64,000 nucleotides of DNA from Batrachochytrium dendrobatidis JAM81 (Eukaryota; Chytridiomycota; Chytridiomycetes; Rhizophydiales): positions 1,420,463 through 1,484,462 of the forward strand of contig NW_006281104.1 of the NCBI RefSeq assembly GCF_000203795.2, read 5' to 3'. Shown piece by piece: positions 47,768 to 58,222 of this stretch. The number at the start of each line of letters is the position of its first letter. The first letter of the stretch is position 1. The notes below the pieces were generated by a model. The model was not told the DNA's origin. It saw only the letters and a program-made list of their open reading frames with translations, and did not search any database. Both the position numbers and the translations under genes were made by a program.

Positions 47768-48673
47768 ATGAAATTCATATCGACTATTGTGTTGTCACTG
47801 TTGTCGGTGACAGTCAGTGCGATAGTCATTGATCGTCCGTCTATCAGCAAATCAGAACCTGTAAAAGAATGTTCAACACACATGCAGCAACACGCTGGTA
47901 TTTGCGCTTCAACTGGAACAGAGCAACAATCAACTGGAACCAATCATGATGTAGCTCAGTCGACTGTAGATTCCGATGATTCAGACAGTTCTGTTGAACA
48001 GTCCGATGAATCATCGTCATCCTCTTAGTCCAAACAGTCAGATGATGATATATTTGGCAACACACTATACGACGACGTCTGTCATCTTCCTAAAAAATAT
48101 ATCCCAGAGAATGAACGGCCCATTCTCACACCTCAGCAAAAACTGGATAGAGTCGAAAAAATAATGAAGAATATGGGTATGGAAATTCCAACTGATGTTG
48201 GAGACGGATATCCGCACAAGATGAGCACCAAGGCAAAGGAAAGAATACTAGAAACTAAACGAAGAGGGTATGGGCGTAGAATGAGCTCATCTGATAAAAA
48301 GAAATTCAGGAAACTGAGACTAGGAAGATTATGGGTGTGTCGCAAGTTGGCTCTTGAACCTCCTGAAGAAACATCAATCAGAGTTGTATCTGAACCTACT
48401 CCAGAATTAAAATCCATCTTGAAACCCGGATCTACTTTTAAACCCCACGGCTCAAAACACGATCATTCTAAAAAACATCATCAGAAATCAAGTCACGATG
48501 CTGGTTCAAGGGAAGCTAAAGTGCACTTTGTACCAACGACTAAAATTGCTAGATATTCAAGTGAATCTAGTGTACTGCAAGAATATGATATTCAACTTCC
48601 TTCATCACGTTCAAAGTTTAATAGATTCAAACGACAGATGCTGAGATTCATTGGATATAGAAGGCATACTTGA
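47768..48673 (+). CDS. predicted secreted protein with SILK and KVxF motifs; in-frame TAG or 63-bp intron
   Basis: The signal peptide MKFISTIVLSLLSVTVSAIV was chosen as start; the frame is open 12 codons further up. The frame is broken once, by TAG at 48026, then continues in the same frame to 48673. Either this is a nonsense codon, or 47966-48028 is an intron (GTAGAT donor, ATCCTCTTAG acceptor, phase 0, exactly 21 codons), giving 280 residues. The segment in question codes for Asp/Ser-rich low-complexity sequence. Two Cys lie near the N-terminus. The C-terminal half is basic. ELKSILKPGSTF (SILK near residue 214 unspliced) is followed about 36 residues later by EAKVHFVP (KVxF), the pair and order used by protein phosphatase 1 docking proteins. 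No other domain is known. Confidence 0.7.
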
Positions 48674-49386
48674 ACATTTCTACGCAAACCACCAGAACTA
48701 AAAGTGTATAGTAAATCAATGTTTGGACACTAGACTGTTTGGTAATCCAATTTCATTGTAAAACTGGAATCACGCTATCAACAACCTTGTTTAGAATATG
48801 TTGTACTGCAGTGTGTATTGTATGATTTATACTGTCAATTTGCATTTGTCATGTAAGCATTCAGTCATGTTTGTCCAATAAACACCTTGCATTATCACCA
48901 CCATTCCCGATGTAGTAGTATGCTTGAATTGATCATATTGCACCAATCAGCTACTGTGCACTGAATGTATCAGATGGTGTCATGAAATGGTGGATAATAT
49001 TCATAATTGAAGTATTGGCAGTCAGTGATTGCATAATCAATTGTATACCGCTGATCACTTTGTTGGTGACCAGTATCACATGTGGTCAATATCAATATGT
49101 TGCACAACAGTCATTTAAACAGGTTGGAGCATGCCACATTGTAGCAATGCAATCAAATTGGTACAACACATGTCAACATACATGTAGTGTAGTGTAGTAT
49201 ACACTAGTAGTGATGATTCAACCAATGACATGCGTGGTTGTAATATTATACGTGAAACCACATACTCATGTCCATGTCTATGATTATGGGGACATACAGC
49301 GTTACAATGATGGGTCAGCAACAATGTAATGTAACTGAATGTGTAATACCAAAACCATGTCCAGAATACGTGATATAACAACAACT
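48674..49386. other. intergenic, nothing firm
   Basis: AT-rich, with repeated words (TTGTATTG, CAATATGTTG) but no coding signal. The right end merges into a MITE copy. Confidence 0.4.
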
Positions 49387-49785
49387 TGCAGCAATATTGA
49401 TGTAAATGGACCACTAAATAACAGTGTTGGTGTGTAATAAACAGTTGCATTACTGACATGTGTTATGATTGTTGTTGAACTAGATTGCAATCGTATTCGA
49501 GATTCAGAATACAACAAATGAGTGTACAGAGTTGTATTGCAACATCGACAGTCAAACACAATACATGAATGTGGGTTCAAACTTGGTGATCGTGCAATGT
49601 ATGATTACTAAGAGTGTACAATGTGTAGATTCAACATTATAGTATGATTGTGTGTCATATGATGGTTGTTGTATATCAAACACACAATACAGTCAATGTG
49701 TAGTAACCATTGTATATTGCAATGCAGAATACAAACATTGTTGGATGAATATCAAAGTGATCTATTTGACATGAATATGGTTGTA
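49387..49785. repeat. MITE-like element (about 399 bp)
   Basis: The left end TGCAGCAATATTGATGTAAA then TGGACCAC and the right end CTATTTGACATGAATATGGT then TGTA are inverted family termini. The right part of this copy is duplicated in inverted form around 62475-62700. Confidence 0.65.
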
Positions 49786-50160
49786 AAACAAAGCGTTTGC
49801 GGTTAAACAACACTATTGAAGGGTGTGCTTTTCAACATACCTGATCAAAGGGTCGTAAAAGCATAATCCAATCGACATGATCATCAAATTGATCAATATG
49901 ATATTGTGGATAGGAAGCATCATACTATGGTTTGATATTGGCTCACTACAAGCAATCAAGTAACCCTGTATAACTGGTTAACCTAAAAGGGTTGGTTTGC
50001 TATACAAAACATACAAATACAATCGAGTGTGTACAGTCTTATAATCGACACCAGTTTCAACACTACTTTTGTATTAATTGTTTAAACCCATTGACCAGTC
50101 TGATGAAATTGGTTGATATTTTACTTGTACTGACTGCAGCAGCAACCACTAATGCAATAT
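49480..50160. repeat. inverted duplication, left arm (partner 62100-62770)
   Basis: Running outward from the signal-peptide codons, this arm and the reverse complement of 62100-62770 share a long series of blocks: GACCAGTCTGATGA, CAACACTACTTTTGTATTAA, GGTTGGTTTGCTATA, TACAAGCAATCAAGTAACCC, GGGTGTGCTTTTCAACATAC and AACGCTTTG/CAAAGCGTTTGCGGTT, continuing into the MITE. Identity is visibly higher here than within the two genes. Confidence 0.85.
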
Positions 50161-51191
50161 TGATATCGGCTGATAACAATGATTCACCACAAGCATCAAG
50201 CACTTCGAGTCAAGTGTCTGGTCCAACCAATGAACCCAATTTAGACACTTTCGATCAAAAATGGCAAGACATAATGGATGAGCTTGATTTAAACATTTTC
50301 AGTCAAGATCAACAACAACCAATGGATGTAGTTGATTCAAGTACTTCTAGTCAAGATCAGCAACAACCAATGAATCAATTCAATCCAAACACTTCTAATG
50401 AATATTGGAAATCCATAATGAATGAAATCAGTTTAACCACTCCAAAAGACTGGCAAGAAATAATTGATGCAGTCACTTTACAAAACTCCAAAGAATACTG
50501 GCAACAGCCAATGGATCAATCCAATCCAAGTACTTTTGGCCAAAACCAGCAACAATCAACGGATACAATTGATTCAAGCATTGCCAACGAATACTGGCAA
50601 GAATTGTTTGATGTAGCTAATCCAAGCACTTCCAGTCAAGTTTCTGACCCAACTAATGAGCCTAATCCAGATATTTCCGATCAAGACCAACAACAACCAG
50701 CTAATGAACCCAGTTTAGGTATTCCTGACCAAACTCAGCAACACTCGATTGATCAGCCGAGTCCAAGCACTCCAAAACGAGGCCGGAAACGACGAATTGG
50801 TCAACCCAGTTCAAGCACTTCCAGTCAAGCCCAGCAACAACCAATTGACCAAAACCAGTCTGCTAATACTGGTTTTATTCAAGTGGCTGAATTAAGCCAA
50901 AGACATCAAAAAACCTTTAATCGTATAAAGCAAAGATTTGAATTGTCTAAAGAAATACGAAAGAAAAAGCGCAAGGAATATCGTGAATATGCAGCCCTCG
51001 AAATCAATCAACGGTTAGCGTTAGCAATGGGGAGAGAAATAACTGAACCAAGATACGATCCAAAGGTTGAAGAGCGATTAAAAAAAGAGTGTAAAAGGAC
51101 AAACAAAAGAGCGAGCAATTTAAGACAACAATTAAAAAGATTTATGAAAAGGTATGGTTTGAAATTCGAAGAACCGGAGTTGGATTTTTGA
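50103..51191 (+). CDS. predicted secreted Gln/Ser/Asn-rich protein, left member of an inverted pair (362 aa)
   Basis: Single exon. The start at MKLVDILLVLTAAATTNAIL matches the paralogue at 60730-62157; frames extend upstream of it, but that stretch is promoter-like in both copies. After the signal peptide come degenerate repeats of about 20-25 residues (xNPSTSSQxQQQPMDxxxP, with intermixed DWQE or YWQ units), one basic motif TPKRGRKRR (about residue 225), and a Lys/Arg/Glu-rich helical C-terminal domain of about 100 residues (IKQRFELSKEIRKKKRKEY, then REITEPRYDPKVEERLKKE and RFMKRYGLKFEEPELD). No known family. Confidence 0.82.
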   Translation: MKLVDILLVLTAAATTNAILISADNNDSPQASSTSSQVSGPTNEPNLDTFDQKWQDIMDELDLNIFSQDQQQPMDVVDSSTSSQDQQQPMNQFNPNTSNEYWKSIMNEISLTTPKDWQEIIDAVTLQNSKEYWQQPMDQSNPSTFGQNQQQSTDTIDSSIANEYWQELFDVANPSTSSQVSDPTNEPNPDISDQDQQQPANEPSLGIPDQTQQHSIDQPSPSTPKRGRKRRIGQPSSSTSSQAQQQPIDQNQSANTGFIQVAELSQRHQKTFNRIKQRFELSKEIRKKKRKEYREYAALEINQRLALAMGREITEPRYDPKVEERLKKECKRTNKRASNLRQQLKRFMKRYGLKFEEPELDF

Positions 51192-51555
51192 TTTTAAATA
51201 AATTTAAGCTTTCTGTTGTATTGATATTTATCGAATACTGTGAATAAGTCAACAATCATATCATTGATTGTATATTGTGTTTGGTATTACTTCAACAGTT
51301 ATTGGATTGTTGATTGATACATTGACATGGCTTGTTCCATATACATCAATAACCTGATAACAACCAGTGTTGATTGTAACTATCAGACATACTTGCAATC
51401 ACTTGTCAGTTGCATGATATTGTGAGACATTGGTAGTGTATGTCCCTTGTAATGTGAGAATGTTGGAATGTGAAATCTGTTGACTTGCATTGTATGTGAA
51501 TGTGAGACATTAGTAGTGTGTGATCGCAGGCATTTCTGAATAGTTTATCCAACAC

Positions 51556-53507
51556 ATGGAAGATTTGAAACTGTTAACAACGGATGCTCAACTATACAAG
51601 GCTGAACAAATATGGGACAGACTGCTTGTATTGCTATTAAAGTTGAGAAAACAGAATCACAGTAAGTTTAATAGCCATTGTATTATTGATGAATTCAAAC
51701 TGTTGCTGACTTTGTGTTGGTTTGAAATGGCATGATATATATATGTAGTGCATCGTTTACAGAGTATTGAACTGCAAGATATCATAACCAAGTATTTGGA
51801 GTATAATCGACCCAGTTTACAGGTATTCATATATTGTAACAATAATGGATTGTTGTTCATGACTAAAATAATCAACATGTGTTGTGTAGATCAAAGTAAT
51901 GGAATTTACTACAGTGTTTTTGGGTATTTTATACAGTGATTATCGGTTCAAAATATCACATCGACTAAACAGCCAACTTGCACAACTCATGCAATCATCA
52001 AACCGTCAAGTCAAATTGATGGCAAGTCATGATTCACATCGATCAAATGATTGAAATTCAACTCATCTAGTGTCAATATGCATATAGGCGATAAACGCAT
52101 ATACACAGTTGTACAAATATAAACGCTGGAGTCAAGAGGATCAATTTGACATCAAGCTTATGGCTGATATTATTGCTCACGATTCCGATCAAGAAATGCT
52201 CACATTGGCAATTGACCTGTTTTTGAAAGTTTGCCATGATATTGACGATGAAAATGTATGTTTACAATGATACAATATTGGATCAGTTTGGACAGTGTCT
52301 TGTCATGTCTTGTTGATTTGGTTGTACACTTGACATTGAACAATATCATTAGTTTGGCATTGTGGTATCAAGACTCGTTTCACGACTGGAATCATCCAGT
52401 GGTTCAGTTGCTGTTGGTTTCATCGAAAATCTTGAAACCATGTATTGGAAGATTCATCGTCATGACCCAGTAAAAGCAGCGGAATGTGGCATCATTCCAG
52501 CACTGGTCAATACGCTCAGGTATGTGGTGCTATGCATGAATGTGTGTCCAGTCATCACAATTGGTAAATTTGACATGGTTGGATTGATATGACATGAATA
52601 CAGGAGTGTCGATCAAGCAGTGATTGATCAAAGTATTGATACTATTCAGAGTTTTTGCAAACATGCAGATTGTGAAGTGATTTCAGCCGAGTTTATAAGG
52701 TCGGGTTTGATTCAAACATTGAACGACTTGTATATCAGATACAGCGACAACTCTGGGCTAAAAACACGCATAATCAAGATGGCTGGAACAGTTGCATCCA
52801 AAATGCGGGACTTTCCTGTATCGCTTGTACGATCGTTGATTTTTGAGCAATTGACGATATCGATGTGTGATGTCGATATGAATGATCCTTTGCGTCTGTT
52901 TAATAATGTCAACGACATGATTCAGAAATCTACAAACAAGGCCGAGATGATCAAGGTGTTTCAAGATTATGGAATTGTAAAGCAACTCAACACTATTTAT
53001 TCACGTACAGATATACGTTTGTGTGATTATGATAGTGGTGACACTAGTATTGTAAAACTACTCAAAACACTTGTTGATCTTGCCGACAATCATCCCGACA
53101 GTTCAATACGTACCGAGTTGGATCAAGGCAGGATATTTGAAAATCTAATGGCTATTGTAAAATCGAATACTACTGATCACAGAAACAAAAGGATTGCTGG
53201 CCAGATCATTAAAACGTGTTTCCAGCATCGGGTTCATGTTGCTAATTCGGACATTTGGCCATACAACGACAATGCCGAAATTGATATGAAATCTGGAATG
53301 GCCGGAGATACACATGGAGATGCACGCACACTTGTCGAAATGCAATATATCCAGTATCTGCAATGTATACTTTGCAAACCCATGTGGTGGATCGATATCA
53401 CAAACCAGCATATTGTGGAGCAATGGAGGGCCGACTCACTCGATCGGAATATATCACCATCAACATTTAATCTTGCATTGGAACAACTCGGAGTAGTATA
53501 TAAATAA
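51556..53507 (+). CDS. hypothetical all-helical protein, ARM/HEAT-like (6 exons, 516 aa)
   Basis: Exons 51556-51661, 51749-51822, 51890-52021, 52088-52255, 52353-52519 and 52604-53507 join in phase to 516 residues. No signal peptide. The sequence looks like successive helices with Leu/Ile patterns, for example DIIAHDSDQEMLTLAIDLFL, AAECGIIPALVNTLR (an armadillo-repeat-like phrase) and IVKLLKTLVDLADNHPDS, so an ARM/HEAT-type solenoid is plausible. No motif points to a function. The third intron has a GC donor (ATG|GCAAGT). The multi-exon structure and full phase agreement show a conserved-type gene rather than a recent effector, although it lies inside the secreted-protein cluster. Confidence 0.75.
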
Positions 53508-53663
53508 CACCGAATAATACCGTTTTATTTGAATGAGATTTACAAAGAGCAACAGATAATGTCGGGTTTCTTGGATAAAATTATCCACTAAATTACTCGA
53601 AATTCTACCTGTAAATAAAATTTGGTATTAAAAGGTTTCGTGACTGCCATTTTCTTTTACCAA

Positions 53664-54980
53664 ATGAATCCAATCGACCTTTCTATCACCTGTCCTGGAG
53701 TTGACTTTACAGTCACATACCAGCCACACGATACTTTATTCTCTATTGGTGACTATGTCATAAAGTATTTACAAAAAACTTTTGACATCATCAAGTCATC
53801 CCCCAATATCGAGAATAGCACTATTGTGTACTTTGTCAGAGCTGGAATCAAGGACCATCACTTGCCTTATACACAAGATTTTCTTATTGAAAATCTCAAG
53901 TGCACTGTCGTGGAAGCCAAAGACTACCTTCTTGCTCAGTCATCCTTCCTTGCAGTCACTTTCAAACCCCTTGAATACAAAACTCTTGGTCCTTGTGACT
54001 TTGTTCCGTTTGTGGTTGATTCTCAAACAAAGCTTCGAACTGGAGGTTACGGAGTGATTGAGAAAGTCTTTGAAGGAAGCGATTCATTCGCTAGAAAGAC
54101 TATTCGAGATGGCTATGACACTGAGAAGATTATGATGGAACTCAAGATTCTTCGATTGGCTACTGAAACTGAAAATCCTCACCTTCTTCGCCTTCGATGC
54201 GCCTACAAGCAGGATAGTCAAACGTGTCTCATAACGTATCCCTGGTGTGAATTTGATTTACGTACATTCTTGGATGGCTCAAGTGAAATGGAATTCTGGG
54301 TTAAGCTGCAGCCAAAAGACAAATTGATTCTCATTACTGATTGGATGGCTTGCTTGGCTTCAGGATTGTCTGCACTTCACAAAAAGAAAATCAAACATCA
54401 AGATTTGAAGCCAGAAAATGTCTTGTTGTGTTTGTTGGACGACAGAATGATGCCAGTTATTTGTGATTTTGGATTATCAAAAGCCTTTGCAAAGGATTTC
54501 AAATCTGTCAAGTTTCAGGGTACTCGTGAATACTTTCCTCCAGAACAGTTTACTGGTAAAGTCGGTCGAAAGGGTGATTTGTTCTCTCTTGGTCTCATCT
54601 TTGTTGAGCTTGGACTTCTTCTCTTTGGTCAAAAAAGTTTGAAGCATCAAATTAGCTCGGGTTTCTACACGGATATCACAAAGAACTTGGACAAATTCTT
54701 GACAGACAAGTTTCCCTGCTCTGGCGCTCCCTTTTTCCTTGATTGGCGCACAAATTTCTGCAAACTACTCAAGGTTATGCTGAATGAAACCCCCGCTAAT
54801 CGTCCAAAAGCATCAGAGGTTTGGGAATGCTTGAAAGAAATGGTTGAATCTCTTGGAGCCAAACCTCATTGTGAAAATGTCTCCCCTGTTGAATCAAACC
54901 CTAATGTAGACGATGAAACCGAGGATGTCGAGATTATGCTCAGAGAAAATATTGCTTCTATGATTGATAAATTAACTTGA
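53664..54980 (+). CDS. protein kinase with short N-terminal domain, CRN-kinase-like (438 aa)
   Basis: Single exon. Residues 1 to about 115 form an unknown, possibly ubiquitin-like domain (beta-rich DLSITCPGVDFTVTYQ, helix IGDYVIKYLQKTFDII). A Ser/Thr kinase domain follows: glycine loop LRTGGYGVIEKVF (about 130), FARKTI with the ATP-binding Lys, catalytic loop IKHQDLKPENVLL (HQD in place of HRD), CDFGLSK, TREYFPPEQF in place of APE, and GDLFSLGLIFVELGLL. All catalytic residues (Lys, Asp, Asn, DFG) are present, so it should be active. There is no signal peptide. A short N-terminal header plus kinase without introns resembles Crinkler-type kinases of chytrids and oomycetes, but the LFLAK-type header is not evident. 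Codons look richer in C-ending forms than in the neighbours. Confidence 0.8.
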   Translation: MNPIDLSITCPGVDFTVTYQPHDTLFSIGDYVIKYLQKTFDIIKSSPNIENSTIVYFVRAGIKDHHLPYTQDFLIENLKCTVVEAKDYLLAQSSFLAVTFKPLEYKTLGPCDFVPFVVDSQTKLRTGGYGVIEKVFEGSDSFARKTIRDGYDTEKIMMELKILRLATETENPHLLRLRCAYKQDSQTCLITYPWCEFDLRTFLDGSSEMEFWVKLQPKDKLILITDWMACLASGLSALHKKKIKHQDLKPENVLLCLLDDRMMPVICDFGLSKAFAKDFKSVKFQGTREYFPPEQFTGKVGRKGDLFSLGLIFVELGLLLFGQKSLKHQISSGFYTDITKNLDKFLTDKFPCSGAPFFLDWRTNFCKLLKVMLNETPANRPKASEVWECLKEMVESLGAKPHCENVSPVESNPNVDDETEDVEIMLRENIASMIDKLT

Positions 54981-56787
54981 GCTTCTTTGTCAATGATACT
55001 GTAATAAAAGAAAGCGTTTATAATGAGATGAGTTTTTGATTGTCAGTTCTTTGTACTTGATATATTATAAGTAATTCGAGTCAAGGAGATTATTACAACT
55101 GTAATGTCTGAACAACTGACTGTCTGGACAACAGTAACTATTTCCAGTGATGCTGATTTGTAAACACTCGAATTATTCAACAACACTCTATCAATGCATT
55201 TGCAAGAGTCATTGGACGTATCCGTTGTTTGAAAGTTGATTCTCATACATTCAGAAGTGGGAGTTATGAAGCTTATTTCTATGCAGACACGATCAATGTA
55301 TTACTTTTTGTTGGATAGGCTGTATCATCTGTCATCAATTCAGACACACTTGTCAGTCCTGTTCCGTATACAATGAGTCACATATGGACACCAATGCAAC
55401 AATCAAGAATCAAGAGTCAATTGTCATTTACAAGTCTGAATTGCCAACCAACAATCGTACTAATGGACCAACGGACCAATGCCAAAACACCTGCACATCA
55501 GACAGTTTATTGGACATGACTTGATTGTTCTTGAAAACTGATTGATGACTGCTTGATGACTCGAGTAATCCAATCACACATTGCAAGCAATTAAATGGAA
55601 CTATACAATGTGTCATGTATACATTGGATACCATCAGTTTATCAGTGACTATCCGGTGTTTGTTTATGCATAATTACTTGGACTACTATTTGAAATCAAC
55701 ACAATCACTGGTGTCAATGACTGATAACAATAAAACCAAACGATTGACTACATCAGATTATGCACGCTCATTCTGGAATGCAACTTTGCATCGATATCGT
55801 AAATATCAACCAGAATCCGAGCCAAACGAATCAAGCGAGTGTCGCAAGCTTGCATTCATTTGAAAATACTCGATATCAGGCTAAAGTTGCATGTGAAATG
55901 GTCATTTGTACAAGGTTAAACAACATCGACATTTACAATCAATGTGATGTTGGAACAGAGCTGCTATTTCCGAATTTAAAAGTCCAAATTGTACACATTG
56001 TTATCAAGTCTAATTTACACCCTTCATGGCATGTCATACCATGTCATGCTTGATAGTTTCATATACTGCTGCAAGAGTTGTATTGTGTGTATTTCGAGTA
56101 TTTCCATCACTCCATCACACTGTATTGGCTCAAACAACTCGAACCGATTGTCATAATCTGACATGATTCCAAAATAATTGCAATCGGTTATATTTGACAT
56201 GATCGGATCATTGTAAACCATTGATTTCAGTAATTCAAGATTAAACAAGCCAATGTTACTTTTTCCAAATTTGAATCAGCATGTTGTTGTAATATCGTCA
56301 ATATTGTGAGCAACTCTGAGCAGACACTTGGACATTCAGTATCAAGTGATATTGGATACTTTCAAATATGTATCCGGTGATAAATGAGCGGTGATGTGTT
56401 TGAAATCAATTTACCATTACAAACCATTGTGTATTTGCCAATACACTTGATGGTATCAATGACCACTAATGGATTCAACTTGCATTCCGAATGAGCCATC
56501 ATGTGGTAACCCAATTGTTTAGTATTGGTTGTTATTTGATAATGTCACATTTTGTGTCCTGCCATGAGATTGATTTCATCTGAACATTTGACAACCGTGC
56601 AAGAAACATTGATTGAATTCGTACAGTTTCATATGCAAGTGCATCAGTAGTGTATCGACCAACGAGACCAATTTTGTTGGTTGATACTCACTGATACTCA
56701 CTGATAACTTGATGAAAATGTGTCAAACTATGACTTTTATGACAACACTGTACAAACTGTACGAGTTTAAAAGATTATTGGTGAATA
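54981..56787. other. intergenic with possible gene relic
   Basis: No complete gene. At 55714-55860 an ATG frame (MTDNNKTKRLTTSDYARSFW) ends at a TGA, and the next frame continues with SFENTRYQAKVACEMVICTR to about 56053. Together they could be one short gene broken by a frameshift. No family is recognised. The rest (56060-56780) shows nothing. Confidence 0.35.
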
Positions 56788-56859
56788 TTGTCCAATTTGA
56801 TTGTTGACTGCAATTATTTTGGTTGGTTCGAGTTTCATTCTTTTGTCAAAAAACATCAA

Positions 56860-57631
56860 ATGAATATTGAAACAACAAAGACAGCAACAACACAACTGTT
56901 GAATGAATATTACCAAATCAGCACTCAAGCCATACCAACACAGAGAGTCAAGTCTGAATGGCAGGATGACAACAAGCGAGGTTTGTTTTTGGGAATCATC
57001 CAAGAGGGAGAAACCTCACACATCACTCGACTGCACAACCTGCTGACTGCCAACCAATTTGCAGAGCAGCAGGAATTCTCAACCAAGATCCAGTTGGCAG
57101 ACCCAGAACATCATTGTACATTCATTGATGACATGTTTGGGTATTACATACTGCCATTCCACAAAGACTACAACGATTCATCCAGCTGTCACTCCAGTTT
57201 CATCAAATCCAACATCAAGAACCAACTCTGATGATCTGGACTATGTTGCAAAAGTGAGTGAGCTACAGCACAAGGACTTGAACAAGGTGGTTGAAAAGAG
57301 AGACAGTGTCTGCTTGTTTTGCTGGAATAAGTTGTCCTTGCAAGGAGCACACATCATATCACAAAAGAACATTGGAATGGCATACAACGAACCATCCATC
57401 TTGCTACGAGCTGGTTTGACACAGAAACATCAAATACAGAACGGACTGTTGTTGTGTATCAAGTGCCATGACCAATTTGGTAAGCTAAAGCAATATGTGG
57501 ATGTAGTGGATGACAAACTGGTGATCAAAGTGATCAATGAGACGAATGATCTGACAAGTGACAAGCACAAGAAGTGGATTGAGACAATTGAAGATTTGAA
57601 AGTTATCCACAGAACAAGGCAAAAGAGATAA
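56860..57631 (+). pseudogene. HNH-nuclease gene with a disrupted frame
   Basis: The frame from ATG 56860 (MNIETTKTATTQLLNEYYQI) is coding-like up to about 57190 and stops at 57231. From there the next frame carries the rest, to TAA at 57631. No splice pair in the overlap restores phase. The second part has an HNH-type zinc/metal finger: CLFCWNKLSLQGAHIISQKN, then NGLLLCIKCHDQFGKLKQY, i.e. CxxC, the AHI histidine, an Asn, and the CxxCH before a Phe. This is the HNH layout also found in CRN/RHS-type chytrid effector C-termini. Either the gene is broken (one base inserted near 57185), or the sequence has an error there, or the downstream frame is used alone from an internal ATG (57059). The joined product is not written out. 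Confidence 0.55.
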
Positions 57632-57667
57632 ACTGACAATCGACAAACAGTCGAATTCAACAGTGAA

Positions 57668-58222
57668 ATGACATTGTATTTCATTCACAACAATCTCACT
57701 CGACTACCAAACAGGAACGCACTAGAGTTCCACAAGACAGCATGTCTCATTTGGTGTATGACTGGTGGTGCGGAGTTTGATGATGAATATTGTCCATATG
57801 ATGATGATGGCTGCACTCCTGTGGATTACCAGAGTAAGAATATCGAGAAATGGATGGAATCGAGTGCTACTTTGATTATTGAAATACTCGATAAAACTGT
57901 GTATTCATTACAAGAGACTGGTTTCTGTTACAGTAATAGTTGTCATTGTAGTGAGTGTGAATACCAACAGTTGATGTTGACACCTTTGAATTCAAGCAAT
58001 AATGAAAGCAACTCAAATGTCTCTTTCCATTGCAGTGAGACAGTTTGTCAACCAACAATGTCTCATCAATTGATGACACATTCAGATTCCAGTAATGATG
58101 ATGTTGCTACCAATGATCGTGGAACTGATAGTGCAGTCTTTTTACACTGTGGTGGGACAACTCGGTATCATGTCAATCATGTCCATCGTTGTGGAAATCA
58201 CTTGTTAATCTACTCTGAATGA
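57668..58222 (+). CDS. Cys-rich hypothetical protein downstream of the HNH gene (184 aa)
   Basis: The frame begins MTLYFIHNNLTRLPNRNALE, 36 bases after the HNH stop on the same strand. It has an acidic, Cys-containing block (FDDEYCPYDDDGC), then CYSNSCHCSECEYQQL, CSETVCQ and a final HVNHVHRCGNHLL; these Cys/His groups could bind metal. No signal peptide. It may be a separate gene or a former C-terminal part of the HNH gene, since fungal genes are rarely so close in tandem. Not recognised. Confidence 0.45.
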   Translation: MTLYFIHNNLTRLPNRNALEFHKTACLIWCMTGGAEFDDEYCPYDDDGCTPVDYQSKNIEKWMESSATLIIEILDKTVYSLQETGFCYSNSCHCSECEYQQLMLTPLNSSNNESNSNVSFHCSETVCQPTMSHQLMTHSDSSNDDVATNDRGTDSAVFLHCGGTTRYHVNHVHRCGNHLLIYSE

